Part shown: positions 16,498 to 25,148 of the stretch, in pieces
Layout of the letters: each line of letters opens with the position of its first letter
How positions within the stretch are numbered: position 1 is the first letter of the stretch
Assembly: GCF_030676415.1 (NCBI RefSeq)
Contig: NZ_JAUUTW010000008.1
Span: forward strand, 124,001-188,000
Length of the DNA: 64,000 nucleotides
From: Peribacillus frigoritolerans
GTDB lineage: Bacteria; Bacillota; Bacilli; Bacillales; DSM-1321
Reading direction: 5' to 3'
Made by a program: the position numbers and the translations under genes
The notes under the pieces: model-generated
Seen by the model: the letters and a program-made list of their open reading frames with translations, nothing else
What the model was told of the DNA's origin: nothing
Database searches by the model: none

Positions 16498-17163
16498 TTA
16501 AAATTTATAGGTCCATAATCGTTCTTTGCGGATCCAGTCTAGAAAATCTGCATCCTGATTTTCGAATTTCTCTTTCCAATCGATCACCATTGCCTGCGTT
16601 TGCGAACGGTGGGCAGTGAATGTAGCTACCTTTTTTTCTTCGACGGCAGAGATATCATGGATGATGTCAGGCTGCCCCAATTCGTCAATGCAGTTATTCG
16701 AGAAGGCGACACAATGAAGTTTAGGTCTCTCTTTCTCTTCCATTCTTTCGACGGCCCGAACCACAGCCCGTGCTGTCGCTTCATGGTCTGGATGGACACT
16801 GTATCCTGGGTAAAACGTAATGATCAATGAAGGATTCAATTCATTGATGGCATCGGTAAATAATGAAGTCAGCTTTTCATCATCTTCGAATTCAATTGTC
16901 TTATCACGTAATCCAAGCATGCGTAAATCTTGGATGCCAATCGCGTTTGCTGCATCGATTAATTCCTTTTTACGAATTTTGGGGAGCGATTCCCTTGTTG
17001 CAAATGGAGGGTTTCCTAAATTACGTCCCATTTCTCCTAAAGTTAAGCATAAATAGGTGACAGGAGTGCCCGCTTCTCTATGAAGGGCAAGCGTTCCGGA
17101 GACCGAGAAGGCTTCATCATCGGGATGTGGGAATATAACTAATACATGGCGTTCTTTTTCCAA
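16498..17163 (-). CDS. bshB2: Bacillithiol biosynthesis deacetylase BshB2
   Basis: A 221-residue GlcNAc-PI de-N-acetylase-family enzyme. The zinc motif PHPDDE lies at residues 12-17, and the third zinc histidine lies in YSVHPDHEATARAV near residue 122. LGEMGRN and PPFATRESL are typical of BshB2 (B. subtilis YojG). It removes the acetyl group from GlcNAc-malate to give GlcN-malate in bacillithiol synthesis, and relatives can also act on thiol conjugates. The start is TTG, with AAGGAG nine bases upstream on the minus strand. It is the second gene after yojF, with a 97-base gap. Confidence 0.93.
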   Translation of the reverse strand: MEKERHVLVIFPHPDDEAFSVSGTLALHREAGTPVTYLCLTLGEMGRNLGNPPFATRESLPKIRKKELIDAANAIGIQDLRMLGLRDKTIEFEDDEKLTSLFTDAINELNPSLIITFYPGYSVHPDHEATARAVVRAVERMEEKERPKLHCVAFSNNCIDELGQPDIIHDISAVEEKKVATFTAHRSQTQAMVIDWKEKFENQDADFLDWIRKERLWTYKF

Positions 17164-17260
17164 GGTATATTTCTCCTTCCGTTCTACTTACAGTGAGTAT
17201 GGTTATCGGTGAATGGGAGTTTTCATCGGAATTATATGTTTTTTATCCAGCGGGTTGTCA

Positions 17261-17608
17261 TCATTCAAAGGGAGTGGGACTGAGCTGCATGGAGACAGCA
17301 AGCTTTCCGGAAAAATCAAGGCCTGCCAATAGCAATCTCCCCTGTTCATCCACTTCAAAGTGGTTAACACCTTCTGCATATACCCAGCCAATATTGAGCT
17401 TCAAGCCGATGCGGTAGGGTCCATCCCCAACTATCTTCCCATGTTCATACTGAATAAGAGCATTACGAATATAAGCACCTGCCGAAAAGAAAGCTTCATC
17501 TACATGAGTGGCATAGGCACCATTTGTCGTTTCAAGGTGAAGATATACATCTTGTCCGGCGAAAGAATCAATGGCATTTTGCACCTCTGTACGGTCTATA
17601 GGTTTCAT
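17261..17608 (-). CDS. yojF: YojF family protein (DUF1806)
   Basis: A 115-residue protein with the YojF sequence pattern: DVYLHLETTNGAYA near the N-terminus and GDGPYRIGLKL..GWVYAEG in the second half. It has no known catalytic motif. It is always found beside bshB2, as here (yojF then bshB2 on the minus strand), so a role connected to bacillithiol metabolism is a guess from neighbourhood. The ATG follows AAGGAGG on the minus strand. Confidence 0.88.
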   Translation of the reverse strand: MKPIDRTEVQNAIDSFAGQDVYLHLETTNGAYATHVDEAFFSAGAYIRNALIQYEHGKIVGDGPYRIGLKLNIGWVYAEGVNHFEVDEQGRLLLAGLDFSGKLAVSMQLSPTPFE

Positions 17609-17679
17609 TCTATAATTTCCTCCTTAACTGGGCGGCTAGATAAGCTTTTCCTTCTTTCTATTTTACTAAATAAAAACAA

Positions 17680-17720
17680 AAAAAGCGAAAAAGGCCGCTC
17701 GATGAATTTGAGCGGCCTTT
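17680..17720 (-). terminator. Terminator for pdxK (minus strand)
   Basis: AAAGGCCGCTC (17690-17700) pairs with GAGCGGCCTTT (17710-17720). Read on the minus strand, it is followed by a long T-rich run (A-rich at 17680-17692). It lies 13 bases past the pdxK stop. Confidence 0.9.
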
Positions 17721-17732
17721 AAACTTGCTATT

Positions 17733-18560
17733 TTATTTTTGTGTTTTTTCCGCAATTCCATATTTATGGTATGCACCATGATTGACTGGTCCGACATAGT
17801 CATTCATCTTCCAAGAATGGCGAACCGCCTCGGTGATGAAGTCTTTAGCAATGAGGATAGCCTCATGCGGGCTTTTCCCTTCAGCCAATTGAGCTGCAAT
17901 GGCAGCTGAAGATGAACAGCCGGCACCATGTGTATTGGTCGTTTCGATTTTTTCTGATTCAAGGATTTCAAATTCTTTTCCATCATATAAAAGGTCAATG
18001 GCTTTATCAAGATCCAGCTTATTACCGCCTTTGATCAAGACATATTTTGCTCCAAGTGCATGAATCTTTTCAGCTGCAGCCCTCATATCATCAATTGTCT
18101 TGATAGGCGCAGTTCCCGCTAACTGAGCGGCCTCGAACAGGTTTGGCGTGACTACGGTTGCACGTGGAACAAGCAGTTCGCGCAGAGCTACAGCCGTTTC
18201 AGGGTGCAATACTTCATCTTCACCTTTACATACCATAACTGGATCGATTACGACCTTGTCCAGCTTCAACTCGTCTATTTTACGGGCGACAAGTTCAATG
18301 ATTTCCACTGATCCAAGCATTCCCGTTTTCATGGCATCAATGCCGATTGACAGGATCGTTTCGATTTGGGCTTCCAAAACTTCGACCGGCGTAGGGAATA
18401 CATTATGGGACCAGCCATTCTTCGGATCCATCGTCACGATTGTCGTTAAAGCGGACATGCCGTAAACGCCGAATTCTTGGAATGTCTTTAGATCAGCTTG
18501 TAGACCCGCGCCGCCGCTCGAATCCGATCCGGCAACTGTCATAGCTCTTTTCATAGTCAT
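17733..18560 (-). CDS. pdxK: Pyridoxine kinase PdxK (ThiD-like)
   Basis: A 275-residue ribokinase-family enzyme. MTVAGSDSSGGAGLQADLKTF at the N-terminus and NTHGAGCSSSAAIA near residue 210 (anion hole and catalytic region) are visible. The overall sequence resembles B. subtilis PdxK, first annotated as ThiD, which phosphorylates pyridoxine, pyridoxal and pyridoxamine. An HMP kinase role for thiamine is the alternative; neither pathway has other genes nearby. The GAGGAGG site lies seven bases upstream of the ATG. It is convergent with nothing and ends in a strong terminator. Confidence 0.88.
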   Translation of the reverse strand: MTMKRAMTVAGSDSSGGAGLQADLKTFQEFGVYGMSALTTIVTMDPKNGWSHNVFPTPVEVLEAQIETILSIGIDAMKTGMLGSVEIIELVARKIDELKLDKVVIDPVMVCKGEDEVLHPETAVALRELLVPRATVVTPNLFEAAQLAGTAPIKTIDDMRAAAEKIHALGAKYVLIKGGNKLDLDKAIDLLYDGKEFEILESEKIETTNTHGAGCSSSAAIAAQLAEGKSPHEAILIAKDFITEAVRHSWKMNDYVGPVNHGAYHKYGIAEKTQK

Positions 18561-18929
18561 TATGTGACCTCCTCAGGAGAATTAGATATCGATATTATCA
18601 GCATACCAGATAATATGCTATTTTTAGAATATACCAAAATTTCTTTTATGTAAAACTTAGTTTTCACCCTAATATGAGTGCATTAGAGAAGGTAATGGAA
18701 TGGCCTCGCATAAGTCATTCTTCGGACCTGGAATTCAGGAAATGGGATGGATGGGTGTCCTGCTTTTTAGCTTTGCATCCTATTTTCCAGCTTTTGATAT
18801 ACAAAGCAAAGTTTGTGAATGTGTCATTATTTTCAAAGTTGATTTAAAATATTTAAATATAGTGGACACATTTAGTATAGCTTTACCGTTCGATGCTGGA
18901 TTAAACCCAAAAAAGGGAGGTTGATTTCT
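18561..18929. other. Intergenic region between divergent pdxK and mobA
   Basis: About 370 bases with no supported gene. The left part must hold the minus-strand pdxK promoter, and the right part the mobA promoter, in AT-rich sequence (18830-18880). A small inverted repeat, GCATA...TATGC, lies at 18601-18618, about 40 bases upstream of pdxK, and could be a regulator site. An open 74-codon frame at 18700-18924 has no ribosome site or recognisable sequence. Confidence 0.6.
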
Positions 18930-19565
18930 ATGGAATGGACAATGTTGCTTTTAGCTGGTGGGAAATCAAGCCGTATGGGAGTGAATAAGGCCCTGTTGAC
19001 CATAGGTGGCGTCGTGAACATTTCAAGAGTGGCATCCGAGTTGAAAAAGGTGTCAGAAAACATTATGGTCATTACGAATACATTTGAAGAATATCATTTC
19101 CTGCAACTTCCGCTAATTCCGGATTTACATAAAGATCAAGGACCTCTTGGCGGATTGCATGCAGGGTTGACCTCATCGAAAACGGAGCTTCAGTTCCTTG
19201 CAGCCTGTGATATGCCGTTTGTGAGTGCAGATGCCATTAAGGATATCATTTCCCATTACGAACCTGAATTCGATGCAGTCATTCCAGAAATAAATGGCAG
19301 GCTCCAGCCGCTTTTTGCTGTTTACCATAAAAGGTGTCTTCCTGTACTGACGGAGTGTTTATTAAAATCTGAATTAAAAATGAGTCTATTTTTGGAAAAG
19401 ATTTCGGTGAAAATCATGAAAGAAACCGACTTTACGTTATATCGCGGGAATCCTGAAAATTTTCATTACCTTTTTTTCAATATGAATACGAGGGAAGATT
19501 ATCAAGAGGCAGGTTATATTGATCAAACTGAATTATATATAAAGGATGGTAGACATGAATTATAA
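18930..19565 (+). CDS. mobA: Molybdenum cofactor guanylyltransferase MobA
   Basis: A 211-residue nucleotidyltransferase. The signature LAGGKSSRMGVNKALL lies at residues 7-22, with DQGPLGGLHAGL and AACDMPFVS further on, all typical of MobA. It transfers GMP from GTP to molybdopterin to make the MGD form of the cofactor. TTG 18921 is in frame but touches the GGGAGG site; ATG 18930 is ten bases from it and was chosen. It overlaps moaE by 11 bases and leads a four-gene molybdopterin unit. No moaA, moaC, moeA or molybdoenzyme is in the window. Confidence 0.92.
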   Translation: MEWTMLLLAGGKSSRMGVNKALLTIGGVVNISRVASELKKVSENIMVITNTFEEYHFLQLPLIPDLHKDQGPLGGLHAGLTSSKTELQFLAACDMPFVSADAIKDIISHYEPEFDAVIPEINGRLQPLFAVYHKRCLPVLTECLLKSELKMSLFLEKISVKIMKETDFTLYRGNPENFHYLFFNMNTREDYQEAGYIDQTELYIKDGRHEL

Positions 19566-20019
19566 TATTTCAAAAGAGCCGATTGTCACCCAGGAAGTGA
19601 TTGATAAAGTAGTCAAGCGAAATGCAGGTGCCGTCACGACCTTTATTGGTACAGTGAGGGAAATGACGAAAGGAAAAAAGACTCTCTTCTTAATTTACGA
19701 AGCGTATGAACCGATGGCCATCAAGAAATTGGAGCAAATCGGATCTGAGATCAAGGAACGTTGGCCTGATGCAGAAACGGCGATCACCCATCGTGTAGGT
19801 AAACTTGAAATCACGGATATCGCAGTGGTTATTGCCGTTAGTACGCCACATCGAAATGATGCATATGAGGCGAACAGGTATGCGATTGAAAGAATTAAAG
19901 AAATCGTCCCGATCTGGAAAAAAGAACACTGGGAAGATGGGGAGACATGGGTAGGAAACCAGTTGGAAACCGTTCCATATCCATCGGGGAAACCGGAAGA
20001 GGGGGATATTGATGATTAA
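19555..20019 (+). CDS. moaE: Molybdopterin synthase catalytic subunit MoaE
   Basis: A 154-residue MoaE. NAGAVTTFIGTVRE, YEAYEPMA, HRVGKLEI and the C-terminal PIWKKEHWEDGETWVGN with its catalytic lysines match the family. With MoaD it converts precursor Z into molybdopterin by adding two sulfurs. ATG 19546 is in frame, but AAAGGA overlaps it, so ATG 19555 was chosen. It overlaps moaD by eight bases. Confidence 0.95.
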   Translation: MNYNISKEPIVTQEVIDKVVKRNAGAVTTFIGTVREMTKGKKTLFLIYEAYEPMAIKKLEQIGSEIKERWPDAETAITHRVGKLEITDIAVVIAVSTPHRNDAYEANRYAIERIKEIVPIWKKEHWEDGETWVGNQLETVPYPSGKPEEGDIDD

Positions 20020-20245
20020 AGTACTTTTATTTGCCCAATTGAAAGATGAGCTAGGCAAAGAGACTCTTTCTATAGAAGGAAATGGAATGAGTGTGGCCCA
20101 GCTAAAAGGAAAAATGAAGGTGGATTTTCAATTGGAAGGTCTTGAAACCGTGATGACAGCGGTCAATGAAGAATTTGCCGATGATGACACGATTCTATCT
20201 GATGGAGATACAGTTGCTTTCATTCCTCCAGTAAGTGGAGGCTAA
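20012..20245 (+). CDS. moaD: Molybdopterin synthase sulfur-carrier subunit MoaD
   Basis: A 77-residue ubiquitin-fold protein ending in PPVSGG. The C-terminal Gly-Gly is the site adenylated by MoeB and then converted to thiocarboxylate. It is translationally coupled to moaE, and the activating enzyme follows 24 bases later. TTG 20009 is in frame but ATG 20012 behind GAGGGGG is the better start. Confidence 0.95.
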   Translation: MIKVLLFAQLKDELGKETLSIEGNGMSVAQLKGKMKVDFQLEGLETVMTAVNEEFADDDTILSDGDTVAFIPPVSGG

Positions 20246-20269
20246 AACTTTCGGAAGGGAGGGTTCACG

Positions 20270-21289
20270 GTGATAGAGCGATATTCAAGGCAGACTTTAT
20301 TCGCCCCCATTGGTGAAGGGGGCCAATTGAAAATTATGAAGAAGCATGTCTTACTTCTTGGTGCAGGGGCTTTGGGATCTGCTAATGCCGAGGCCCTTAC
20401 TCGTGCAGGAGTAGGGAAGCTCACCATTGTCGACAGGGATTATGTCGAGACCAGTAATTTACAGCGCCAACAAATGTATACGGAACGGGATGTCGAGGAG
20501 AAGCTGCCAAAAGCAGAAGCGGCAAAGCGTCATTTATTTGATATCAATCATGAAGTTGAAGTGAATGCCATCATCATGGACGCAACTGCCCAGAACCTCG
20601 AACAGCTGCTTGGTGATGTTGATTTGATATTGGATGCAACCGATAATTTTGAGACACGGATGATTATTAATGATTTTTCACAAAAGCTTCATATACCGTG
20701 GATTTATGGGGCATGTGTGGGGAGTGTGGGTATGACTTTGACGATCCTTCCCGGACAGACTCCATGTTTGCACTGTTTGCTTAAAGCAATCCCCATTCAA
20801 GGAATGACCTGTGACACAGGAGGAATCATATCACCAGCTGTAACGATGGTAGTGGCACACCAAACTGCCGAAGCTTTGAAAATCCTTGTTGAAGATTGGG
20901 AATCGGTACGACCTGCACTTGTTTCTTTTGATCTATGGAGAAATCAATACCAAACCGTTAAATTGACAAAAGCGAAAAAGAAAGATTGTCTTTCATGCGG
21001 GGAGCGGAGGACATACCCCTTTTTAACAATGGAAAATGCAACAAAAACGGCTGTTCTTTGCGGGAGGGATACTGTACAGGTAAGACCGCCAAAACCTTTG
21101 GAACTGCAACTCGAGAAATTAGCCAAAGATCTGGACGGCAGCGGCTATTTGGTGAAATTCAATCCATTTCTTCTCTCTTGTGAAAAAGCTGGGGAACGTA
21201 TCGTCATTTTCAAGGATGGCCGGGCTTTGATTCACGGTACGAAGGACATGGTCCATGCTAAGGCCACGTACCAAAGCATCCTGGGATAA
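20270..21289 (+). CDS. moeB: MoeB/ThiF-type adenylyltransferase
   Basis: A 339-residue E1-like enzyme. LLGAGALGSANAEAL (ATP-binding GxGxxG) lies near residues 27-41, followed by the DRDYVETSNLQRQ block and two zinc CxxC pairs (CLHC near 178 and CLSC near 243). The last 90 residues form an extra domain seen in Bacillus homologues. Context (directly after moaD) makes activation of MoaD likely. B. subtilis ThiF has the same architecture, so a double role on ThiS is possible. The start is GTG behind AGGGAGGG. It ends the molybdopterin unit. Confidence 0.88.
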   Translation: MIERYSRQTLFAPIGEGGQLKIMKKHVLLLGAGALGSANAEALTRAGVGKLTIVDRDYVETSNLQRQQMYTERDVEEKLPKAEAAKRHLFDINHEVEVNAIIMDATAQNLEQLLGDVDLILDATDNFETRMIINDFSQKLHIPWIYGACVGSVGMTLTILPGQTPCLHCLLKAIPIQGMTCDTGGIISPAVTMVVAHQTAEALKILVEDWESVRPALVSFDLWRNQYQTVKLTKAKKKDCLSCGERRTYPFLTMENATKTAVLCGRDTVQVRPPKPLELQLEKLAKDLDGSGYLVKFNPFLLSCEKAGERIVIFKDGRALIHGTKDMVHAKATYQSILG

Positions 21290-21297
21290 TGATTATA

Positions 21298-21336
21298 AAA
21301 AAACGAGGCTGCCGGTTAAGGAGCCTCATTTTTTTT
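21298..21336. terminator. Bidirectional terminator between moeB and the stress gene
   Basis: GAGGCT (21305-21310) pairs with AGCCTC (21322-21327). Eight or more T follow on the plus strand and a T run follows on the minus strand, serving both convergent genes. Confidence 0.85.
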
Positions 21337-21368
21337 ATGAATCCATATAGGGTAATGGTTATCGGGTA

Positions 21369-21716
21369 TTAGTGTGTAACCCCGTCTTTGTTATCTTGTT
21401 TGGAAGCAACGATGACTACTTTTCCTTCGTCAAGAACTTCCTCGTAACGTTCTGCCTCCATATCACTAAGGCCAAGGTTGCTCATTCGACTACGAAGTTC
21501 ATCTCCGCGTGATTTAAAGAGATTTCCGACGGTATCAAGGAAACCTTGTTCCTTCATGCCTACACCTTCTGTATTTGTATTCTCGGTAAGGTGTTTTGAG
21601 CGGGTTTTATCATGGGCAAACAAATATACATCGTCTTTCGTATAACCTGATGTAACTAGTTCATCGATTTTTTCCTTTGCTTGTAAACCGTTTTCTACTA
21701 CATGTACTTGATACAT
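21369..21716 (-). CDS. YflT-domain general stress protein
   Basis: A 115-residue protein of the YflT (general stress protein 17M) family: VVENGLQAKEKIDELVTSGY..DVYLFAHD at the start and a C-terminal YEEVLDEGKVVIVAS. Relatives are induced by the SigB stress response; their biochemical role is not known. A SigB-like promoter lies on the minus strand at 21808-21833, about 90 bases upstream of the ATG, which agrees with that. AAGGAGG precedes the ATG. Confidence 0.85.
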   Translation of the reverse strand: MYQVHVVENGLQAKEKIDELVTSGYTKDDVYLFAHDKTRSKHLTENTNTEGVGMKEQGFLDTVGNLFKSRGDELRSRMSNLGLSDMEAERYEEVLDEGKVVIVASKQDNKDGVTH

Positions 21717-21807
21717 ATAAACTCCTCCTTGAATTTTAGTGAGATTCTCCTGAATATAGGTAAATGGAATCTTGCTTATTACAGTTGCTGATTGGCTATA
21801 GTATTAT

Positions 21808-21833
21808 ATAACCTTGTTTGGGCACTGATAAAC
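21808..21833 (-). promoter_or_regulatory. SigB-type promoter for the YflT-domain gene
   Basis: On the minus strand GTTTAT (21833-21828), 14 bp, then GGTTAT (21813-21808). The SigB consensus is GTTTAA with 12-15 bp to GGGTAT, so each box matches five of six. It lies about 92 bases upstream of the start codon. Confidence 0.65.
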
Positions 21834-21851
21834 ATTTATATCGAAGAATAT

Positions 21852-23282
21852 TTAGTAAGTGGTGAAGCGGAATACCTTCTGTATGCGGTAGGTCAAGTAT
21901 TTGAAGACAGGCAGTTTCTTTTGGTATTCACTGTAATCCACCGTGTATGTTCCGTTTCGATTTGTCCAGAGTCTTTGAAAATAGCTATCGACATCCTTGG
22001 AAACGTCAGCATCATTTGGAGCATGGATTTCAACATTTGCTTCAAGGTTATAGTCATCTAGATTGCGTGAGGTGTAATTAGCAGATCCTCCAAGAATAAC
22101 CGTCTCACTAGCCTTTTGGATCATCATCAACTTTGTATGGAACTGCTCTTTATGTGTTTTGTACCAGCGGATCGAAATGTTTTCTTCCCCCAGTTTTTCG
22201 AATTCGGCGGCAACCGGAAGATTGGGAAGCCCGATTTTTTCACTTCCGAAAGCGTTTTGATTCGGATCCAATATCATTTGAATCTTCACACCCCGTTTAG
22301 CAGCATCGGTTAATGCCTCGACAACCTCGCGATCGGCAATGTAGAACATGGCAAGATGGATCTTGTCACCATTTTCAGCATCCTTAATTGCCTTTAGGAC
22401 ATGTTTATTGATTTTTCCTTCCGTTAGCAGTCGTACCGATATCGGTCCTTTATCTGCTGATGTCTCTTTGAACTCAGGAAATGACTTTGGTCCTCCCGAG
22501 AATTTCGAAGCGGCTTCTTCGGCTTTAACAAAATCGCCGATGATATTCCCATCCATCTGGAACGCAATATTGGAATGGAATCCACTTGCGTCATGAGGAT
22601 TGGCAGATGAGATGATGGCCGTTTTTTCAGTAGCGACCACTTTTCTATGATTGGCTTTGATATTCATCAGTCTAAGATAAGAACGCAAGGTGACCTTTGG
22701 TGCGCTTTTAGCCATTGGATTGACAATCCAGCCTTTCCCGCTTTCACCGAACCATTGGAAAAAGGTCCGATACACACCTGAATAGAGAGGATTCGGATCC
22801 CGGAGGCGGTCTAAGTTGGTAACAATGACATCAATTCCATTTTTCTTCATCGTTTCCAATGCCTCTAACTGGTAGGCATTATAGGAAGTATTCACTTCAT
22901 CTGTAATGAATATAACCTGGAGGTCAGGTTTCTTTTTCTTCTGTTCAACCAGATTATCCTTCAGAGTCTCGGTTAACTTCGGGAAGTTTATCTTTTCATC
23001 ATAAAAAGCATTAAACAAAAACATATCGATTACGATATAAGAATCAGCCTCTTCTATGGCTTGATTTATGGTTTGGAAAATTCGCTGCTCATGTTGCAGA
23101 TTCCCTTGTTCATCGTGATAGGAAAGGTCATAGATGAAATCGATATCCTCGACATGATGAATCTTCCCTTCATAAGAAATGCCATCGGGGAGAGGCTTGT
23201 AGCTGTTATAGACGATTACGGTTGCAATGACGATCAAAATGCTGACAAGCAGATATCTTTTTCTTTTGTACCATTTTTTCAT
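21852..23282 (-). CDS. Membrane-anchored phospholipase D family protein
   Basis: A 476-residue protein with one N-terminal membrane anchor ([17 protein letters not shown]) and two PLD half-sites. The first is [21 protein letters not shown] near residue 217 and the second [20 protein letters not shown] near residue 395. Both keep the HxK of the catalytic motif, but the aspartate at the fixed distance is replaced (E and Q regions), unlike the classic HxK(x)4D. It may be a phosphatidyl transferase, a nuclease or another phosphodiesterase. A second, canonical PLD protein lies at 41687. It stands alone; GGAGG precedes the ATG. Confidence 0.8.
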   Translation of the reverse strand: MKKWYKRKRYLLVSILIVIATVIVYNSYKPLPDGISYEGKIHHVEDIDFIYDLSYHDEQGNLQHEQRIFQTINQAIEEADSYIVIDMFLFNAFYDEKINFPKLTETLKDNLVEQKKKKPDLQVIFITDEVNTSYNAYQLEALETMKKNGIDVIVTNLDRLRDPNPLYSGVYRTFFQWFGESGKGWIVNPMAKSAPKVTLRSYLRLMNIKANHRKVVATEKTAIISSANPHDASGFHSNIAFQMDGNIIGDFVKAEEAASKFSGGPKSFPEFKETSADKGPISVRLLTEGKINKHVLKAIKDAENGDKIHLAMFYIADREVVEALTDAAKRGVKIQMILDPNQNAFGSEKIGLPNLPVAAEFEKLGEENISIRWYKTHKEQFHTKLMMIQKASETVILGGSANYTSRNLDDYNLEANVEIHAPNDADVSKDVDSYFQRLWTNRNGTYTVDYSEYQKKLPVFKYLTYRIQKVFRFTTY

Positions 23283-23391
23283 AGGGAATCCTCCAACATG
23301 GTTAAATTGCTTGCTAACTTTCTATTTTCCCACTTTTGGGGTATATAGAAACATAAATCGTAATCTATTGAAAAAGGCAAGGCGATTAGTT

Positions 23392-23400
23392 TGCTATAAT
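23392..23400 (+). promoter_or_regulatory. Extended -10 promoter for ung
   Basis: TGCTATAAT, an extended -10 element (TG-N-TATAAT), lies 34 bases upstream of the ung ATG. A -35 at the standard distance is not obvious, as expected for an extended -10 promoter. Confidence 0.6.
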
Positions 23401-23433
23401 ATAGTTTCAAAAAGCGGAAAGGGGCTGTGGCAC

Positions 23434-24114
23434 ATGGCAAAGCAGTTTTTAACAAATGATTGGTGGCCTCTATTGAAAGAGGAATTCAAAAAAGAATATT
23501 ACCAGGAGCTATGGGAATTTATAAAGCAAGAGTACAGTCAGCAAGTCATTCATCCGGATCAGGACGATATTTTCAATGCGCTTCACTATACTCCTTATGA
23601 AGACGTAAAGGTTGTCATCCTTGGACAGGATCCTTACCATGGCCAGGGTCAAGCGCATGGCCTTAGTTTTTCAGTTAAGCCGGAAATTCGCATCCCACCT
23701 TCTTTAAGAAATATCTTTAAAGAGTTACACACCGATCTTGGCTATGAGGTTCCGAATAATGGTTACCTACTCGAATGGGCAAAACAGGGAGTGCTTCTAT
23801 TGAATACCGTCTTGACTGTTCGTGAGGGAGAGGCACACTCACACCGCGGAAAAGGATGGGAAATCTTTACGAATCAAATTATTCGCCGATTGAATGACCG
23901 TCCGAAACCGGTTGTATTCATCCTGTGGGGGAAACCTGCTCAAACCAAAATCCCTTTGATTGATGAAACCCGCCATAAAATCATTAAGTCCGTACATCCG
24001 AGTCCGCTGTCGGCTTCCCGTGGTTTCTTTGGCACCAAACCTTTTTCCAAAACAAATCAATTGCTGATGGAAATGGGGGAATCCCCAGTTGATTGGAGAA
24101 TCTCGAATCGATGA
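23434..24114 (+). CDS. ung: Uracil-DNA glycosylase Ung
   Basis: A 226-residue family 1 uracil-DNA glycosylase. The catalytic [16 protein letters not shown] lies at residues 63-78, LLNTVLTV in the middle, and the [13 protein letters not shown] leucine-loop near residue 188. It removes uracil from DNA in base-excision repair. The open frame runs back to 23227, but ATG 23434 has GGAAAGGGG at the correct distance and begins where the family does. Neighbours follow the B. subtilis order towards ywdI, ywdK and gerQ. Confidence 0.96.
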   Translation: MAKQFLTNDWWPLLKEEFKKEYYQELWEFIKQEYSQQVIHPDQDDIFNALHYTPYEDVKVVILGQDPYHGQGQAHGLSFSVKPEIRIPPSLRNIFKELHTDLGYEVPNNGYLLEWAKQGVLLLNTVLTVREGEAHSHRGKGWEIFTNQIIRRLNDRPKPVVFILWGKPAQTKIPLIDETRHKIIKSVHPSPLSASRGFFGTKPFSKTNQLLMEMGESPVDWRISNR

Positions 24115-24115
24115 T

Positions 24116-24301
24116 ATGGGCAAGAAAATGAAACGGGTGAATTGTATGGCGTGCCGTCATTTCTATATAACTTGGGATCACAGTTTTCCAAAGGGCTGCC
24201 GTGCTTTTCAATTCAAAACATCAAATCAGCCTTCTCTTGATGTCTTTCATTCTTCAGGACAGCCATGCTTGAAATTTCAAGCCAAGCCAAATAAAAGGTA
24301 G
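24116..24301 (+). CDS. Small cysteine-rich protein of unknown function
   Basis: A 61-residue protein with four cysteines: C-x2-C in NCMACRHFY near residue 9, GCRAF near 24, and PCLKF near 48. This spacing could bind a zinc ion or form a redox pair. It begins two bases after the ung stop, so it is probably co-transcribed with ung. The ribosome site is weak (GGAG 19 bases upstream); ATG 24128 is an alternative. I recall such a small frame beside ung in relatives but cannot give a function. Confidence 0.6.
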   Translation: MGKKMKRVNCMACRHFYITWDHSFPKGCRAFQFKTSNQPSLDVFHSSGQPCLKFQAKPNKR

Positions 24302-24384
24302 GAAATATGCAAGGTGTTTTCTTCTCTGATTTTTGCTATGCTAGTTATGATAGTTTTGACCTGTATATAGACGAGGTGGTAAAG

Positions 24385-24642
24385 TTGGATATTTCATCAA
24401 GACAAATGTTAGATAAAATCGAAGAGCTTGTATTGAAAGCTAAACAGGCAAATTCAGAGGATAAGGTGCAGGGGTATGTAATTGCCATTAAGTCCCTTTG
24501 TGAAGTAATGGTTGATGAAAAAGCTGCGAACATCAGCATGCCGAAGCCAATCACATTGACCCAGCCCGTTTTGTCGGCAACACCGAATGTAGAACCGGTT
24601 AAAATGGATGAGGCCAATGGGGAGTCCTTGTTCGATTTTTAA
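24385..24642 (+). CDS. ywdI: YwdI family protein (DUF5327)
   Basis: An 85-residue protein of the YwdI type: a helical N-terminal half (RQMLDKIEELVLKAKQAN..) and a Pro/Thr-rich tail ending in SLFDF. Its function is not known. The start is TTG 24385 behind GAGGTGG; the frame is open from 24307 but lacks a site there. It lies in the same order as in B. subtilis (ung, ywdI, ywdK, gerQ). Confidence 0.75.
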   Translation: MDISSRQMLDKIEELVLKAKQANSEDKVQGYVIAIKSLCEVMVDEKAANISMPKPITLTQPVLSATPNVEPVKMDEANGESLFDF

Positions 24643-24665
24643 ATTAGGGAAGGGGAGCGAAATAA

Positions 24666-25034
24666 TTGAAACTGTTCATCATTTTAGGTGCATTGAATGG
24701 GTTTATTGCTGTGGCACTAGGTGCATTCGGTGCACACGGGCTGGAAGGGAAAATTCCTGATAAATATTTAGAAACCTGGCAAACCGCTGTTCAATATCAA
24801 ATGTTCCATGCTGTGGGTTTATTGGTACTCGGTTTATTGGCTGGGAAAATTTCAAGTCCGCTGATCAACTGGTCAGGCTGGCTTATGTTAATAGGAATTA
24901 TCCTGTTTTCCGGAAGTCTATTCGTTCTAAGCGTTACGCAAATCAAAGTCCTTGGGGCCATCACACCGCTTGGCGGAGTTTCTTTCTTGGTTGCTTGGGT
25001 CTTAATGATCATTGCTGCATATAAATACTTGTAA
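24666..25034 (+). CDS. ywdK: DUF423 family membrane protein YwdK
   Basis: A 122-residue membrane protein with four hydrophobic segments. LGALNGFIAVALGAFGAHGLE at the start, WQTAVQYQMFHAVGLL in the middle and KVLGAITPLGGVSFLVAW near the end are DUF423 signatures. The function is not known. The TTG start follows AAGGGGAG, 23 bases after ywdI, so the two are likely one transcript. Confidence 0.9.
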   Translation: MKLFIILGALNGFIAVALGAFGAHGLEGKIPDKYLETWQTAVQYQMFHAVGLLVLGLLAGKISSPLINWSGWLMLIGIILFSGSLFVLSVTQIKVLGAITPLGGVSFLVAWVLMIIAAYKYL

Positions 25035-25041
25035 TGAAGGT

Positions 25042-25071
25042 AGCTGATCTTCTTTGGTCAGCTTTTTTTTT
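25042..25071 (+). terminator. Terminator after ywdK
   Basis: AGCTGA (25042-25047) pairs with TCAGCT (25058-25063), followed by nine T. Confidence 0.85.
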
Positions 25072-25088
25072 GGAAAAAAGTCATCCCA

Positions 25089-25140
25089 ATAAAGAAAAGA
25101 GCCTCAAAATCAAATAGATTCTGAGGCTCTTTTCTTTATT
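25089..25140. terminator. Long bidirectional terminator between ywdK and gerQ
   Basis: A perfect 19-bp stem, AATAAAGAAAAGAGCCTCA at 25089-25107 with its complement at 25122-25140. T-rich arms on either strand make it work in both directions; it ends the minus-strand gerQ transcript. Confidence 0.88.
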
Positions 25141-25148
25141 GGATTTTT

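Noticed and set aside
18700-18924. A 74-codon frame between pdxK and mobA
   Set aside because: No ribosome site, no recognisable family, and it runs through the mobA promoter and ribosome site.
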